In this document: piece after piece, positions 8,365-15,881 of the stretch | How the letters are laid out: each line of letters opens with the position of its first letter | Numbering within the stretch: the stretch's first letter is position 1 | Origin: UBA4744 sp963723165 | GTDB taxonomy: Bacteria; Actinomycetota; Acidimicrobiia; Spongiisociales; UBA4744 | NCBI GenBank assembly: GCA_963723165.1 | Contig: CAVRPP010000008.1 | Span: forward strand, 62,001 to 126,000 | Direction: 5' to 3' | Length of the DNA stretch: 64,000 nt | Notes under the pieces: generated by a model | Databases searched by the model: none | Seen by the model: the letters and a program-made list of their open reading frames with translations, nothing else | Told to the model about the DNA's origin: nothing | Made by a program: the position numbers and the translations under genes

Positions 8365-9704
8365 CAATTGGCCTCAACGATCGAGCGGACCTGGTCGACG
8401 AGCTGTTTGAGGGTCTCGCGATCCGAGGCCTCGACATTCAGGCGAAGCACCGGTTCGGTATTGGACGGTCGCAGGTTGAACCAACGATCTTCGAACTCGA
8501 CGGTGAGACCGTCTGTGCGGTCTTGTTCGGCATCGCCGAAACGGTCGGCTACCTCCTCGAGTGCCTTGGATTGGTCGCCGACGTGCAAGTTGATCTCGCC
8601 GGAAGCGGCGTACGGCTCGAACTCCCGCCGCACCTCGGAAAGAGGACGGCCGTCTTCCGAAATCACCTGGAGCAGCACCAGCATCGCCAGCATCCCCGAA
8701 TCAGCCCGGTAGTTGTCGCGGAAGTAGTAGTGACCGGAGTGCTCGCCGCCGAACGCTGCGCCGGTTTCGGCCATCACCTGCTTGATAAACGAATGGCCCA
8801 CCCGCGTGCGGAACGGCGTACCGCCGGCCGCTCGCACACTTTCCGGTACGGCCCGGCTGGTGATCAAGTTGTGGACGATGGTCGCTCCCGGCTCTCTGCG
8901 CAGAAACCACGCGGCAATGATGGCCGTCGTTGTACTCCCCGAAAGAGGCACGAGTTGATCGTCGACAAAGAACGCTCGGTCGGCGTCTCCGTCGAAGGCC
9001 ACGCCCAGGTCCGGGCGATCACGGTCCATGAGATCGAGCAGGTCTCGAAGGTTCTCCGGCTTCAGCGGATCTGCGGGATGGTTCGGAAAAGTGCCGTCGG
9101 GTTCGAGATACAGTCCGGAGAGATGCGCCGGGATCCGATCGAACACCGAGGGCAGCACCACGCCGGCCATGCCGTTCCCCCCGTCGACCGCCACCGTGAG
9201 CGATCCGATGCGATCTGGATCGACGATGCCGAACAGGTGCTCGATGTAACCGGGAAGTGGATCGAACGGTGAGATGGTCCCCGGAGGGTCGATCTCTGGC
9301 AGGCCGGCTATCGCGTCGCCGAGGATCACATCCAGGCCGGTATCGGCTCCCACCGGAGCGGCCCCTTCCCGGCACAACTTGATCCCGTTCCACTCGGGGG
9401 GATTGTGTGACGCGGTGATCATGGCACCCGGCACACTGCGCTTCCCCGAAACGTAATAGACGGTATCGGTTGCTACCTGACCGATATCGAGGACGTCAAC
9501 ACCCTGGGAAGCGGCTCCGGCCATAAACGCTCCAGCGATGGCGGGCGTCGACAAGCGGCAGTCGTAGCCAACCGCAATCTGGCCGGCTCCGGCGAAGTGG
9601 GCGAACGCCGCACCAATCCGGCGGGCGGCGTCCTCGTCGAGTTCGCCTGTGTCGGTCCTCCCCCGTATGTCATAAGCCTTGAAGATCTTCTGCAGATCGC
9701 CCAT
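8364..9704 (-). CDS. manB: Phosphomannomutase/phosphoglucomutase
   Basis: A 446-residue alpha-D-phosphohexomutase, interconverting mannose-6-phosphate and mannose-1-phosphate (or the glucose equivalents). All four family motifs are present: the phosphoserine loop TASHNP with S99, the magnesium loop DGDADR, the sugar-binding loop GGEHSGH and the phosphate-binding loop RPSNTEP. The start (KIFKAYDIRGRT) is canonical. It heads the operon manB - trm112 - SIS isomerase - ahcY, in which every junction is an overlap of 1-4 bases. The product would supply GDP-mannose for polyprenol-phosphate mannose and envelope glycans encoded elsewhere in the window. Mannose against glucose specificity cannot be settled from the sequence. 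Confidence 0.93.
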   Translation of the reverse strand: MGDLQKIFKAYDIRGRTDTGELDEDAARRIGAAFAHFAGAGQIAVGYDCRLSTPAIAGAFMAGAASQGVDVLDIGQVATDTVYYVSGKRSVPGAMITASHNPPEWNGIKLCREGAAPVGADTGLDVILGDAIAGLPEIDPPGTISPFDPLPGYIEHLFGIVDPDRIGSLTVAVDGGNGMAGVVLPSVFDRIPAHLSGLYLEPDGTFPNHPADPLKPENLRDLLDLMDRDRPDLGVAFDGDADRAFFVDDQLVPLSGSTTTAIIAAWFLRREPGATIVHNLITSRAVPESVRAAGGTPFRTRVGHSFIKQVMAETGAAFGGEHSGHYYFRDNYRADSGMLAMLVLLQVISEDGRPLSEVRREFEPYAASGEINLHVGDQSKALEEVADRFGDAEQDRTDGLTVEFEDRWFNLRPSNTEPVLRLNVEASDRETLKQLVDQVRSIVEAN

Positions 9705-9799
9705 TCCTCATCCCCTGTAGTGGAAATCGGATCGCATTGTACGACCGGATCGGCTCTCGGGATACACCACGCAATGATCCCTACACTGCACGGCGCACT

Positions 9800-10522
9800 A
9801 TGACCACTCCTTCGGCATTTCCTTTCGTCTCCGTCGTTCTTCCCGCCTACCGGCTCGAAGACAGCATCGCGCCGAACATCGCCTCCGTCTCGAGAGATCT
9901 GCCGGGTGCACAGATTGTGGTCGTTGACGACGGAAGCGACGACGACACCTACCAGGAGGCAATCAACGCGGCTGCCGATGTGCCGCGCACGCTGGTGGTA
10001 AGACACGACCGGAACCGTGGCAAAGGTGCTGCGCTCCAGACGGGCACTGCCGCCGCCGAAGGATCGATCGTCGTCTTCCTCGACGGCGACCTCGACCTGC
10101 CCCCCGTTCAGGTACCGGACCTGCTGAATCAGTTCGCCGAACGCGGGGCCGATGTGCTGGTTGGCGCCAAGCAAACGGGAATGAGCGACGGTCGCTACCC
10201 GTGGAAACGCCGATTGCTGAGCCGTGTGTTCTCATTCGTGACGAGAGTGCTCTTTCGGCTCCCGGTCGATGAAACCCAGACCGGATTGAAGATCTTCAGA
10301 AGGACGGTGCTCGACGAGGTCTTCGCCGACTTGCGAGTGTTCGGCTACGCGTTCGACCTCGAGCTCCTGGTGCGCGCCCACCGCGCTGGCTACCGGATCG
10401 TGCAAGCCCCGGTCGATCTGCGAGTCGGAGCCTCGTCGGAACCCCTCCGCCTATCGACCCTGTGGGAGATGGGCCGAGACACGTTCCGCATCCTGTTGTG
10501 GTCACGGCGGCAGGTGCGCTGA
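9800..10522 (+). CDS. GT2 glycosyltransferase, dolichol/polyprenyl-phosphate mannosyltransferase type
   Basis: A 240-residue cytosolic GT-A enzyme. Motifs are SVVLPAYRLEDS at the N terminus, VVDDGSDDDT (nucleotide binding), the metal motif in FLDGDLDLPP, QTGLKIFRR and FDLELL. This set is typical of enzymes that transfer a sugar from an NDP-sugar to polyprenyl phosphate. There are no C-terminal membrane helices. I chose the ATG at 9800; a longer reading from 9737 adds 21 residues that do not fit the family. It is convergent with gtrA, 39 bases away. With the GtrA protein and the large membrane protein it resembles the GtrA/GtrB/GtrC-type system that makes a lipid-linked sugar, flips it and transfers it outside. 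Confidence 0.9.
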   Translation: MTTPSAFPFVSVVLPAYRLEDSIAPNIASVSRDLPGAQIVVVDDGSDDDTYQEAINAAADVPRTLVVRHDRNRGKGAALQTGTAAAEGSIVVFLDGDLDLPPVQVPDLLNQFAERGADVLVGAKQTGMSDGRYPWKRRLLSRVFSFVTRVLFRLPVDETQTGLKIFRRTVLDEVFADLRVFGYAFDLELLVRAHRAGYRIVQAPVDLRVGASSEPLRLSTLWEMGRDTFRILLWSRRQVR

Positions 10523-10561
10523 ACATATGGCAGGGTTGTTCGGCACCCGGCCATGCCCCCA

Positions 10562-11023
10562 TCAGACGACTACCGGGTCCTCCCGCTCCTCATGGAGGGC
10601 CTTCTTGAAGACGAGATCACGGTACGAAGCGAATTTGGGGACCAGAATGATGGCGGTAACGACCAGCGAGGCCAGGTTGATCTGCAACGCCGTGCTCGTC
10701 CCGAAGAGCTCTTCAGCTAGTTCGACCGCGCCCACCGTTGCGGCCCAGGCAGCCAGGTTCACCCCGTAGAAAACAAGGGTCTCCTGCCAGGAGCCCTTTC
10801 CTTTCTTGATCCTGAAGGTCCAGCGCCGGTTGAGGACGTACGAGAGCCCCGTTGCAAGGACGAACGCCCACGTGACGGACCAGAAATCGGAGAGGCCGAC
10901 CACCGAGAAGAGCACATTCAGAAGCGCGAAGTACACAATCGTGTTCAATCCACCGATCAGGCCGAGGCGCATGAATTGCCCGATCGCCTCGCGAGTGACC
11001 AGCGACCGGAGGTACGACTTCAT
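10562..11023 (-). CDS. GtrA-family membrane protein
   Basis: A 153-residue protein with four predicted membrane helices. It matches the GtrA family: it begins near FMRLGLIGGLNTIVYFALLN, has the conserved SYVLNRRWTF in the middle and ends in a positively charged tail after LVPKFASYRDLVFK. GtrA proteins are thought to translocate polyprenyl-phosphate sugars or to support such export. The ATG at 11023 gives an ATGA overlap with the upstream membrane-protein gene; another ATG six codons earlier (11041) is possible. Co-translation with that gene and a GT2 just beyond its 3' end point to one lipid-linked sugar pathway. Confidence 0.9.
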   Translation of the reverse strand: MKSYLRSLVTREAIGQFMRLGLIGGLNTIVYFALLNVLFSVVGLSDFWSVTWAFVLATGLSYVLNRRWTFRIKKGKGSWQETLVFYGVNLAAWAATVGAVELAEELFGTSTALQINLASLVVTAIILVPKFASYRDLVFKKALHEEREDPVVV

Positions 11024-13254
11024 GCCCTGGGCCGCCGCCATGCGACGAAACCCCTGACCATTACGAAGAGGAGGCCACCAATACTGAGCGCCATACCAAC
11101 TTGTTCGGCCCAGGTGGACCGGAACTCGAGAGAAACATTCTCCTCGGTCGGTACGACCACCATCAAAGCCGGAGCCGCCCGGTAGGGGCCGTCGGCACCT
11201 TCCGCCGTCCAGTTCGGGAAAAAGCTCACCTTGACCAGGTGGGGGACGCCAACGGCCGTGGTTCGGAACGAGATACGGTGATCGTCGACAATCACGTCGC
11301 TCACGGCTCCCCCGCCCGCAACCGGTCTTGATCCCAGTCCTTCGAGGTCGTCTCCGACCCGCGGCCAGTCATCGGGACCTTGTTCAACCAGCCACTCATC
11401 GAGGTCTCCGCGTCGGTCGTACCAATCCAGTGCGGCCTCGTCGAAGGAGGTGCCCTCGAACACTGCGGGCACAAAGGTCGCGACGTCAACAGCCGACGAG
11501 GGGGGAAGCTCATAGATCGAGAAAGGCAGCGAGGTTCCGACCTTGCGCAAATCGTCCCGCAGATCTGCAGCCTCCCGGGCCTCCTCCGTATACGTCACGT
11601 AGTAACGCACGTCGTAGAGAGCGAGATGCTCCAGGCCCCGGTCGAAGTCAAAAGTGTGATAGTTGAGTCCCGGAACCGGCCGGGAGGGAGAAACGCTCAT
11701 TTCGGCCTGATTGAGGAAGTGAAACGGCGTGGTCAGAGAAGACTCGAAGAACAGGCCCTCCATCGAAGGATGGGTGCCTTCAGTCCAGTACGGAAGCAGC
11801 ATCAGGGACATCGGCGTGCCGTATTTGTTCTGGTCCTTGTTGTACTCCCACTGGACCCGACCCTCCGGGAGATCACTCATAGCGACCATCAGCGCCTCGT
11901 ACTCGGGCCAGGGCTCTTTGCCTTCGTAGCCCGAGTAATTCCATCGAGCCCAACCGGGGATGAAGCTCAAACCGGCTAAACCAACCGCGAGAAACAGCAC
12001 GACGCCAAAGAGGGGGGCGGCGACGCGAACGTCCACGAAGGAGTCCGCCGCGATGGTACCGGCCAGAGCCAGCAGCCCGATGGCCAGCGTGACCCATCCG
12101 GCGGTCCCTCCAAAAGAGATCTCCGGAATGACGACGAAGGCGACAACGACCAAGAAGGCGATCAGTCCGCGAACCCACCACATCGAAACCTGCGCCGGGA
12201 GCCGGCGAGACAGGTGCCGCAATGCTTGTCCAACGGCCAGCCCGGCAAACACAAAAACACCAAAGTAGAAGAAGGGCAGAAAACGCCCGTTCCACAGCTT
12301 GTCTTGAATCTGGTGAAAGCCTGCAGGCAAGAACTCAGGAACGAGCAAGACCAGCCAGTAGTAGACGACCGGCATCACCGCCAGAACCACGAATGGGACC
12401 ACTCGCGGAGTTCGCCGGATGGCCCATACGATTCCCAGCAATGCCGGAACGAGGAGCCACCAGAGTTCGAAAGGCAATACGTTCTTCCAGTTGCGCAATG
12501 GCACCCAGGCCATATCCGCTGAGTACCCCACTCGGGCCAGTAGCGGAACCGCCCAGAATCCGGCGATGGCGAATCCGATTACCCACGTCGAGACGACCGG
12601 CTTCCAGCCCTTCTTCCAAATCAGGATGGGAATCGACGCAACGATCACTGCCAGCGTCGTTATCAAGTGCGTCAGGGCGGTCAGGGCCAGTACCAGGCCG
12701 GCCAGCGCCACGAGTTTCCGTTGGTCGCGAACAATCCTGATCAACAAGCCGAGATAGACGAGAGCCAAAGCGAACGACCATGAGAACGAGAACTCTCCGG
12801 CCAGGGTCGAAGGGATATTGCCGCCGTAGATGGAAAAGCTCTCCATGAAGACAAAGGTGCCTCCGGCGACGGCGGCCACAAGGGAGGTCGGGCGGGAAAA
12901 GCTCATCGTTCTGACCAGGAAGTAGGTGGCGACCGGGAGTGCCAGAAGTCCGAAAATCGTAACGAGCTTGAAGGCGACGCCGTACGGCAGGACGACGTCG
13001 AGCAGCACGGTAATCAAGGCCGGCAATGGGAAATAGAAGTAGAAGACAGGAAAGCCGCCGAACCAACTATTGCTCCATCCGAGGATGCGGCCTTCCGGCA
13101 ACAGCGTGTCGCGCAAATAGGCAGGCACGAGCACATGTGCGCCCATGTCTCCGCCGGAGGGGGTGTTGGCGGTGAACAGGAGGACGGGGTTCAACACGAT
13201 GAAGACGGCCATCATCATGACGCCGATACCCGCAGGCACCACCCAGCGCGGCAT
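11020..13254 (-). CDS. Large polytopic membrane protein, probable GT-C-type glycosyltransferase
   Basis: About 744 residues with a dozen or more hydrophobic helices in the first two thirds, and a soluble, probably extracytoplasmic, C-terminal part (about 450-720) ending in one more helix and a short basic tail. The first loop has an acidic motif (TPSGGDMGAHVLVPAYLRDT) like the catalytic Asp loop of GT-C enzymes, and WSNSWFGGFPVFYFYFPLPA follows. It resembles the family annotated as 6-pyruvoyl-tetrahydropterin-synthase-related membrane proteins, whose function is unproven. It is coupled to gtrA by ATGA. A reading from 13389 would overlap the zinc-ribbon gene by 73 bases, so I prefer the ATG at 13254; a TTG at 13302 is an alternative. 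The acceptor is unknown. Confidence 0.8.
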   Translation of the reverse strand: MPRWVVPAGIGVMMMAVFIVLNPVLLFTANTPSGGDMGAHVLVPAYLRDTLLPEGRILGWSNSWFGGFPVFYFYFPLPALITVLLDVVLPYGVAFKLVTIFGLLALPVATYFLVRTMSFSRPTSLVAAVAGGTFVFMESFSIYGGNIPSTLAGEFSFSWSFALALVYLGLLIRIVRDQRKLVALAGLVLALTALTHLITTLAVIVASIPILIWKKGWKPVVSTWVIGFAIAGFWAVPLLARVGYSADMAWVPLRNWKNVLPFELWWLLVPALLGIVWAIRRTPRVVPFVVLAVMPVVYYWLVLLVPEFLPAGFHQIQDKLWNGRFLPFFYFGVFVFAGLAVGQALRHLSRRLPAQVSMWWVRGLIAFLVVVAFVVIPEISFGGTAGWVTLAIGLLALAGTIAADSFVDVRVAAPLFGVVLFLAVGLAGLSFIPGWARWNYSGYEGKEPWPEYEALMVAMSDLPEGRVQWEYNKDQNKYGTPMSLMLLPYWTEGTHPSMEGLFFESSLTTPFHFLNQAEMSVSPSRPVPGLNYHTFDFDRGLEHLALYDVRYYVTYTEEAREAADLRDDLRKVGTSLPFSIYELPPSSAVDVATFVPAVFEGTSFDEAALDWYDRRGDLDEWLVEQGPDDWPRVGDDLEGLGSRPVAGGGAVSDVIVDDHRISFRTTAVGVPHLVKVSFFPNWTAEGADGPYRAAPALMVVVPTEENVSLEFRSTWAEQVGMALSIGGLLFVMVRGFVAWRRPRA

Positions 13255-13316
13255 GCCGTTGGTCGACTCCCGAAGACGGGGTTCCGTGGTCGGTGGTTCC
13301 AAAGAAGGCCCCAGCG

Positions 13317-13493
13317 TCAGGTACTTCGCTTGCGCGCGAGTTCCAGAACCTCGGACAACGAAACGGGTTTGCCGTCCTTGTCCCACCACTTCTCTTCACA
13401 CTTGTGACACGAGTAGAAGTGGACTTCGGTATCGCCAGAGAGCTTCTGTTGGATTTCGATCACGTCACGCGCGTCGCAATGTGGACAATGCAT
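13317..13493 (-). CDS. Small zinc-ribbon protein
   Basis: A 58-residue protein beginning MHCPHCDARDVIEIQQKL, with a second cysteine pair in FYSCHKCEEKWWDKDG. Two CxxC pairs about 25 residues apart form a classic zinc ribbon. No further domain is present and the function is unknown. It lies just upstream of the large membrane protein on the same strand, so it may share its transcript. The roughly 140 bases upstream (13494-13632) hold no gene I can support and may carry the promoter. The coding assignment rests on cysteine spacing and codon usage like its neighbours. Confidence 0.75.
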   Translation of the reverse strand: MHCPHCDARDVIEIQQKLSGDTEVHFYSCHKCEEKWWDKDGKPVSLSEVLELARKRST

Positions 13494-13632
13494 GACAATC
13501 CCTTCGCGCTAGGCCGACCGATAGCATAACGACCCCGTCGACCTAGAACAGGGAATGGACACGTGTTTGTCTCGTGTTCTTCGTGGCGTTGTCCGCAGCG
13601 GTTGCGAGGAGGGGGAAGAATCCGAGGCGGAC

Positions 13633-13899
13633 TCATTCCTCCAGCAGCTTCCCGATGTAGCGGCTTCGGCGCTTGCCACCTTCGCGCCAGTAGGCATACC
13701 AGTACGGGCCGTGCGGACACGTGGTACATCCAGACTTCCCACACTTGACCCATTGGCGGCGAAGGCTCACCTCCGATTCCGTTCCCGGGCTCAGAGCACC
13801 CGATCCCTCGAGCCGGGCTCTCGCCAGAATGAGGAGGCGCCGAAGTTGGTGCTCATCGAGTTCTTTGACTGCCTCGATGAGATCCCGGTCGAGAGACAC
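13633..13899 (-). CDS. DUF6788-like small protein
   Basis: An 88-residue protein with a GTG start. The N-terminal half is a charged helical segment (DRDLIEAVKELDEHQLRRLL). The C-terminal half carries WVKCGKSGCTTCPHGPYWYA and then REGGKRRSRYIGK, a cysteine-and-aromatic motif I associate with DUF6788. This motif is common as a small stand-alone protein or next to mobile-element and phage genes. Function is unknown; the three cysteines and basic tail suggest a nucleic-acid-binding zinc knuckle. It starts 6 bases after the DUF3499 stop, so it may be the last gene of that operon. No mobile-element feature is visible nearby. Confidence 0.7.
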   Translation of the reverse strand: MSLDRDLIEAVKELDEHQLRRLLILARARLEGSGALSPGTESEVSLRRQWVKCGKSGCTTCPHGPYWYAYWREGGKRRSRYIGKLLEE

Positions 13900-13905
13900 A
13901 GTCTT

Positions 13906-14130
13906 CTACGCAACCTCAAGGGGTGCGAACAAGCGGGTGGTGGTGCGGTGGTCGGTGAGCGTCCATCCCAGCGGGGGCGTCATCCTGTTGGCATGGAGGG
14001 CGCACAACGCGTGACCCTCACCGGGACCGAGGGGGGTCACGAGATCATCGAGCCACACGGCCCGGTCGTCGTAGTTGAAGGACAGAACGGCAGCGCCGGG
14101 TCCGCCACACCGAATGCAAGATTGGATCAT
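13906..14130 (-). CDS. DUF3499-family protein
   Basis: A 74-residue protein. MIQSCIRCGGPGAAVLSFNY and ALCALHANRMTPPLGWTL match DUF3499, an actinobacterial family with two pairs of zinc-binding-type residues (CxxC and CxxH). Function is unknown. The family typically sits between manB and whiB/fbiA in actinobacteria, and it occupies that conserved neighbourhood here although no WhiB is present. It lies 52 bases downstream of the thioredoxin-like gene. The frame stays open upstream to 14526, but that extension lies inside the thioredoxin-like gene and its sequence is not protein-like, so I use the ATG at 14130. Confidence 0.85.
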   Translation of the reverse strand: MIQSCIRCGGPGAAVLSFNYDDRAVWLDDLVTPLGPGEGHALCALHANRMTPPLGWTLTDHRTTTRLFAPLEVA

Positions 14131-14182
14131 GGAAAAGAACCTAGAGCGAGATTGGAACCAGAACAAGGATTTGACCCGATTA

Positions 14183-14569
14183 TCAGATCCCGGCCCTGCG
14201 CAACGCCCTCCGCATCTGGTGAGCCCGGACGTCCCCTTCGAACACGGCGACGGCAGCGCCCCGCCCGTCGATGAAGACCACCGCCGGGACTTTGCCGACG
14301 CCGGCCGATCGAAACAGCTCGGCATTCCCCTGATACGAAACTTCCCGGACGACCTGGTCCGGTGCATGTGCCATGACCGCAACCCTGGTCGGTGCGCAAG
14401 CGTCGCAGTCGGTTGAGGTGAAGAGAACGACCGCAGGCCATGGACGGAGAGGGCCAGTACGAACCGAACGACGACGCAACCGGGCGGCGGCGGTGACCCA
14501 CACCCAGGTCGACGCGAGGCCAACACTCACGGCACCCGCAATCACCAGCGCCCGGGTGATCTCATTCAC
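14183..14569 (-). CDS. Membrane-anchored thioredoxin-like protein
   Basis: About 128 residues. An N-terminal membrane helix (about 5-26) precedes a thioredoxin-like fold. The motif is FTSTDCDACAPTR, where the usual CxxC is C-D-A-C. A later KVPAVVFIDGRGAAV supplies the cis-proline region. It probably acts as a thiol-disulfide oxidoreductase at the membrane face. The GTG at 14569 has a GGAG nine bases upstream and overlaps the DUF5719 stop by 8 bases; a longer reading from 14653 is possible but lies inside that gene. It sits between DUF5719 and DUF3499, so the redox partner may be a wall or membrane protein. No substrate is evident. Confidence 0.8.
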   Translation of the reverse strand: MNEITRALVIAGAVSVGLASTWVWVTAAARLRRRSVRTGPLRPWPAVVLFTSTDCDACAPTRVAVMAHAPDQVVREVSYQGNAELFRSAGVGKVPAVVFIDGRGAAVAVFEGDVRAHQMRRALRRAGI

Positions 14570-15881
14570 CGATGGGGACTCCGGATGAGAAGACGACGGC
14601 CAGATCCGTCTCGGCGCTCCAGGCGGCTGAGAACGGTCCTGTCGATTCGGCAATGACCCCGGACATCCCGACCTGATCGAGTTCCACCGTACGGACGGTC
14701 CCGGCAGGCAAGGTCACCTTGCCCGGAATCTCAATCAGGCCGCTCGCGTCGAGTAGCTGATAGGTCACCGTGATCGGCTCCGCCGCCGTATTCAGAAACC
14801 ACATCAACGACCGGGCGGCACTCGTGGCACCAGCGCCCGGCAGCATCCATCGGCGGGCCGTCAACGGAGCCCCGGACGTGGCCGCCACCCGGCCCTCACT
14901 TTCCCCAACTACCACGGCCGACACGGGTCCATCCGCTCGCAGCCGAACGCCGTAGGTGCCGTCGGCCAGGCCTGCCAATGAGACCCGATCGTGGCCGCCG
15001 GCCGCAACAAGCCCCTCACCCACGCCTTCCTCCGGCCCGTCGGCGGTGAAAACATCCAATGAGTAGGTGACCTCCAGGGGCCCATCGTTGGCGACGGCGA
15101 GAAACGGCTCCAACCCTCCCGCCGCTACGAGCGGGAATTCCCAAACTTCGCTCCGCCCTACATCCGTCCAGGTTGCCTGATCTGCACCATTGGTTTGGAC
15201 CATGGCTGGAATAATCCGCCCCTGATCCGTCTGCACGGTCACGGACAGTCGCTGCCGGAAGGGCAGTACTGCACCCAGGGCCACCGTTCGCCAGGATCTC
15301 CCCGGGACGGAAATGCGTTCGAGCTCGGGTGCAGGCTCGAATCCTTCCTCACTGATCGCCTCAACGGTCACGAGAGCGTCTTCGGGGAATGGATTGAACA
15401 ATTGCAGATCGAGGGCCCGGTCCTGCACGGTGGTTCCGCCGGGGAGCACCCAGACTTTGCTGGCGCTCGAAGGGCACAGGTCTCCCGCCAGGAGACCCTC
15501 TCCGGCTACGACCACTCCGGCGGCCGCCGGAGCGTCGGTGAACTCAACGACCGCTGGTGAGACCCCCAGACTGAGAATGGCCGAAAGTGGAATTGCGCTG
15601 GCGCCTGGGCCCGGTAGCGACTCCGGAAAGGTCTCGCGTATCTCGCCGCCGACCGGAAAGGTGAGTTGCACATCGACTTCGCTGAGCGTGACGATGCTGA
15701 TGAGAGTATCCCGGGTGTCATCGGCTATTGCCCATGCGCAATTCGAGAAGTTACTGGCCACTGCCGGACCGGCGGTGACGGTCGTAACCGGAAGATCGAC
15801 TCCCGCGGGCTCCGGGGCCGGGACGAGCCCGGCGGCCACCACCAGTGCACCGATGAGCAACGCCACCAACGCCCTCCTCAT
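14562..15881 (-). CDS. DUF5719-family secreted or anchored protein
   Basis: A 439-residue protein with an N-terminal signal or anchor (LVALLIGALVVAAGLVPAPE) followed by a beta-rich extracytoplasmic region with no enzymatic motif. It contains two predicted disulfide-type cysteines (FSNCAWAIADDT and GDLCPSSASK). The repeated patterns (LQLFNPFPEDALVTVEAISE, SLMWFLNTAAEPITVTYQLL) look like immunoglobulin-like strands. This matches DUF5719, which in actinobacteria lies next to a giant GT2 membrane protein, as here (ATGA overlap at 15878-15881). A role in building or exporting an envelope glycan is inferred from this constant pairing. Confidence 0.82.
   Translation of the reverse strand: MRRALVALLIGALVVAAGLVPAPEPAGVDLPVTTVTAGPAVASNFSNCAWAIADDTRDTLISIVTLSEVDVQLTFPVGGEIRETFPESLPGPGASAIPLSAILSLGVSPAVVEFTDAPAAAGVVVAGEGLLAGDLCPSSASKVWVLPGGTTVQDRALDLQLFNPFPEDALVTVEAISEEGFEPAPELERISVPGRSWRTVALGAVLPFRQRLSVTVQTDQGRIIPAMVQTNGADQATWTDVGRSEVWEFPLVAAGGLEPFLAVANDGPLEVTYSLDVFTADGPEEGVGEGLVAAGGHDRVSLAGLADGTYGVRLRADGPVSAVVVGESEGRVAATSGAPLTARRWMLPGAGATSAARSLMWFLNTAAEPITVTYQLLDASGLIEIPGKVTLPAGTVRTVELDQVGMSGVIAESTGPFSAAWSAETDLAVVFSSGVPIGE

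Noticed and set aside
13906..14526. A 206-residue protein
   Set aside because: Only the last 74 residues match DUF3499. The upstream part lies out of frame over the thioredoxin-like gene and is low-complexity.
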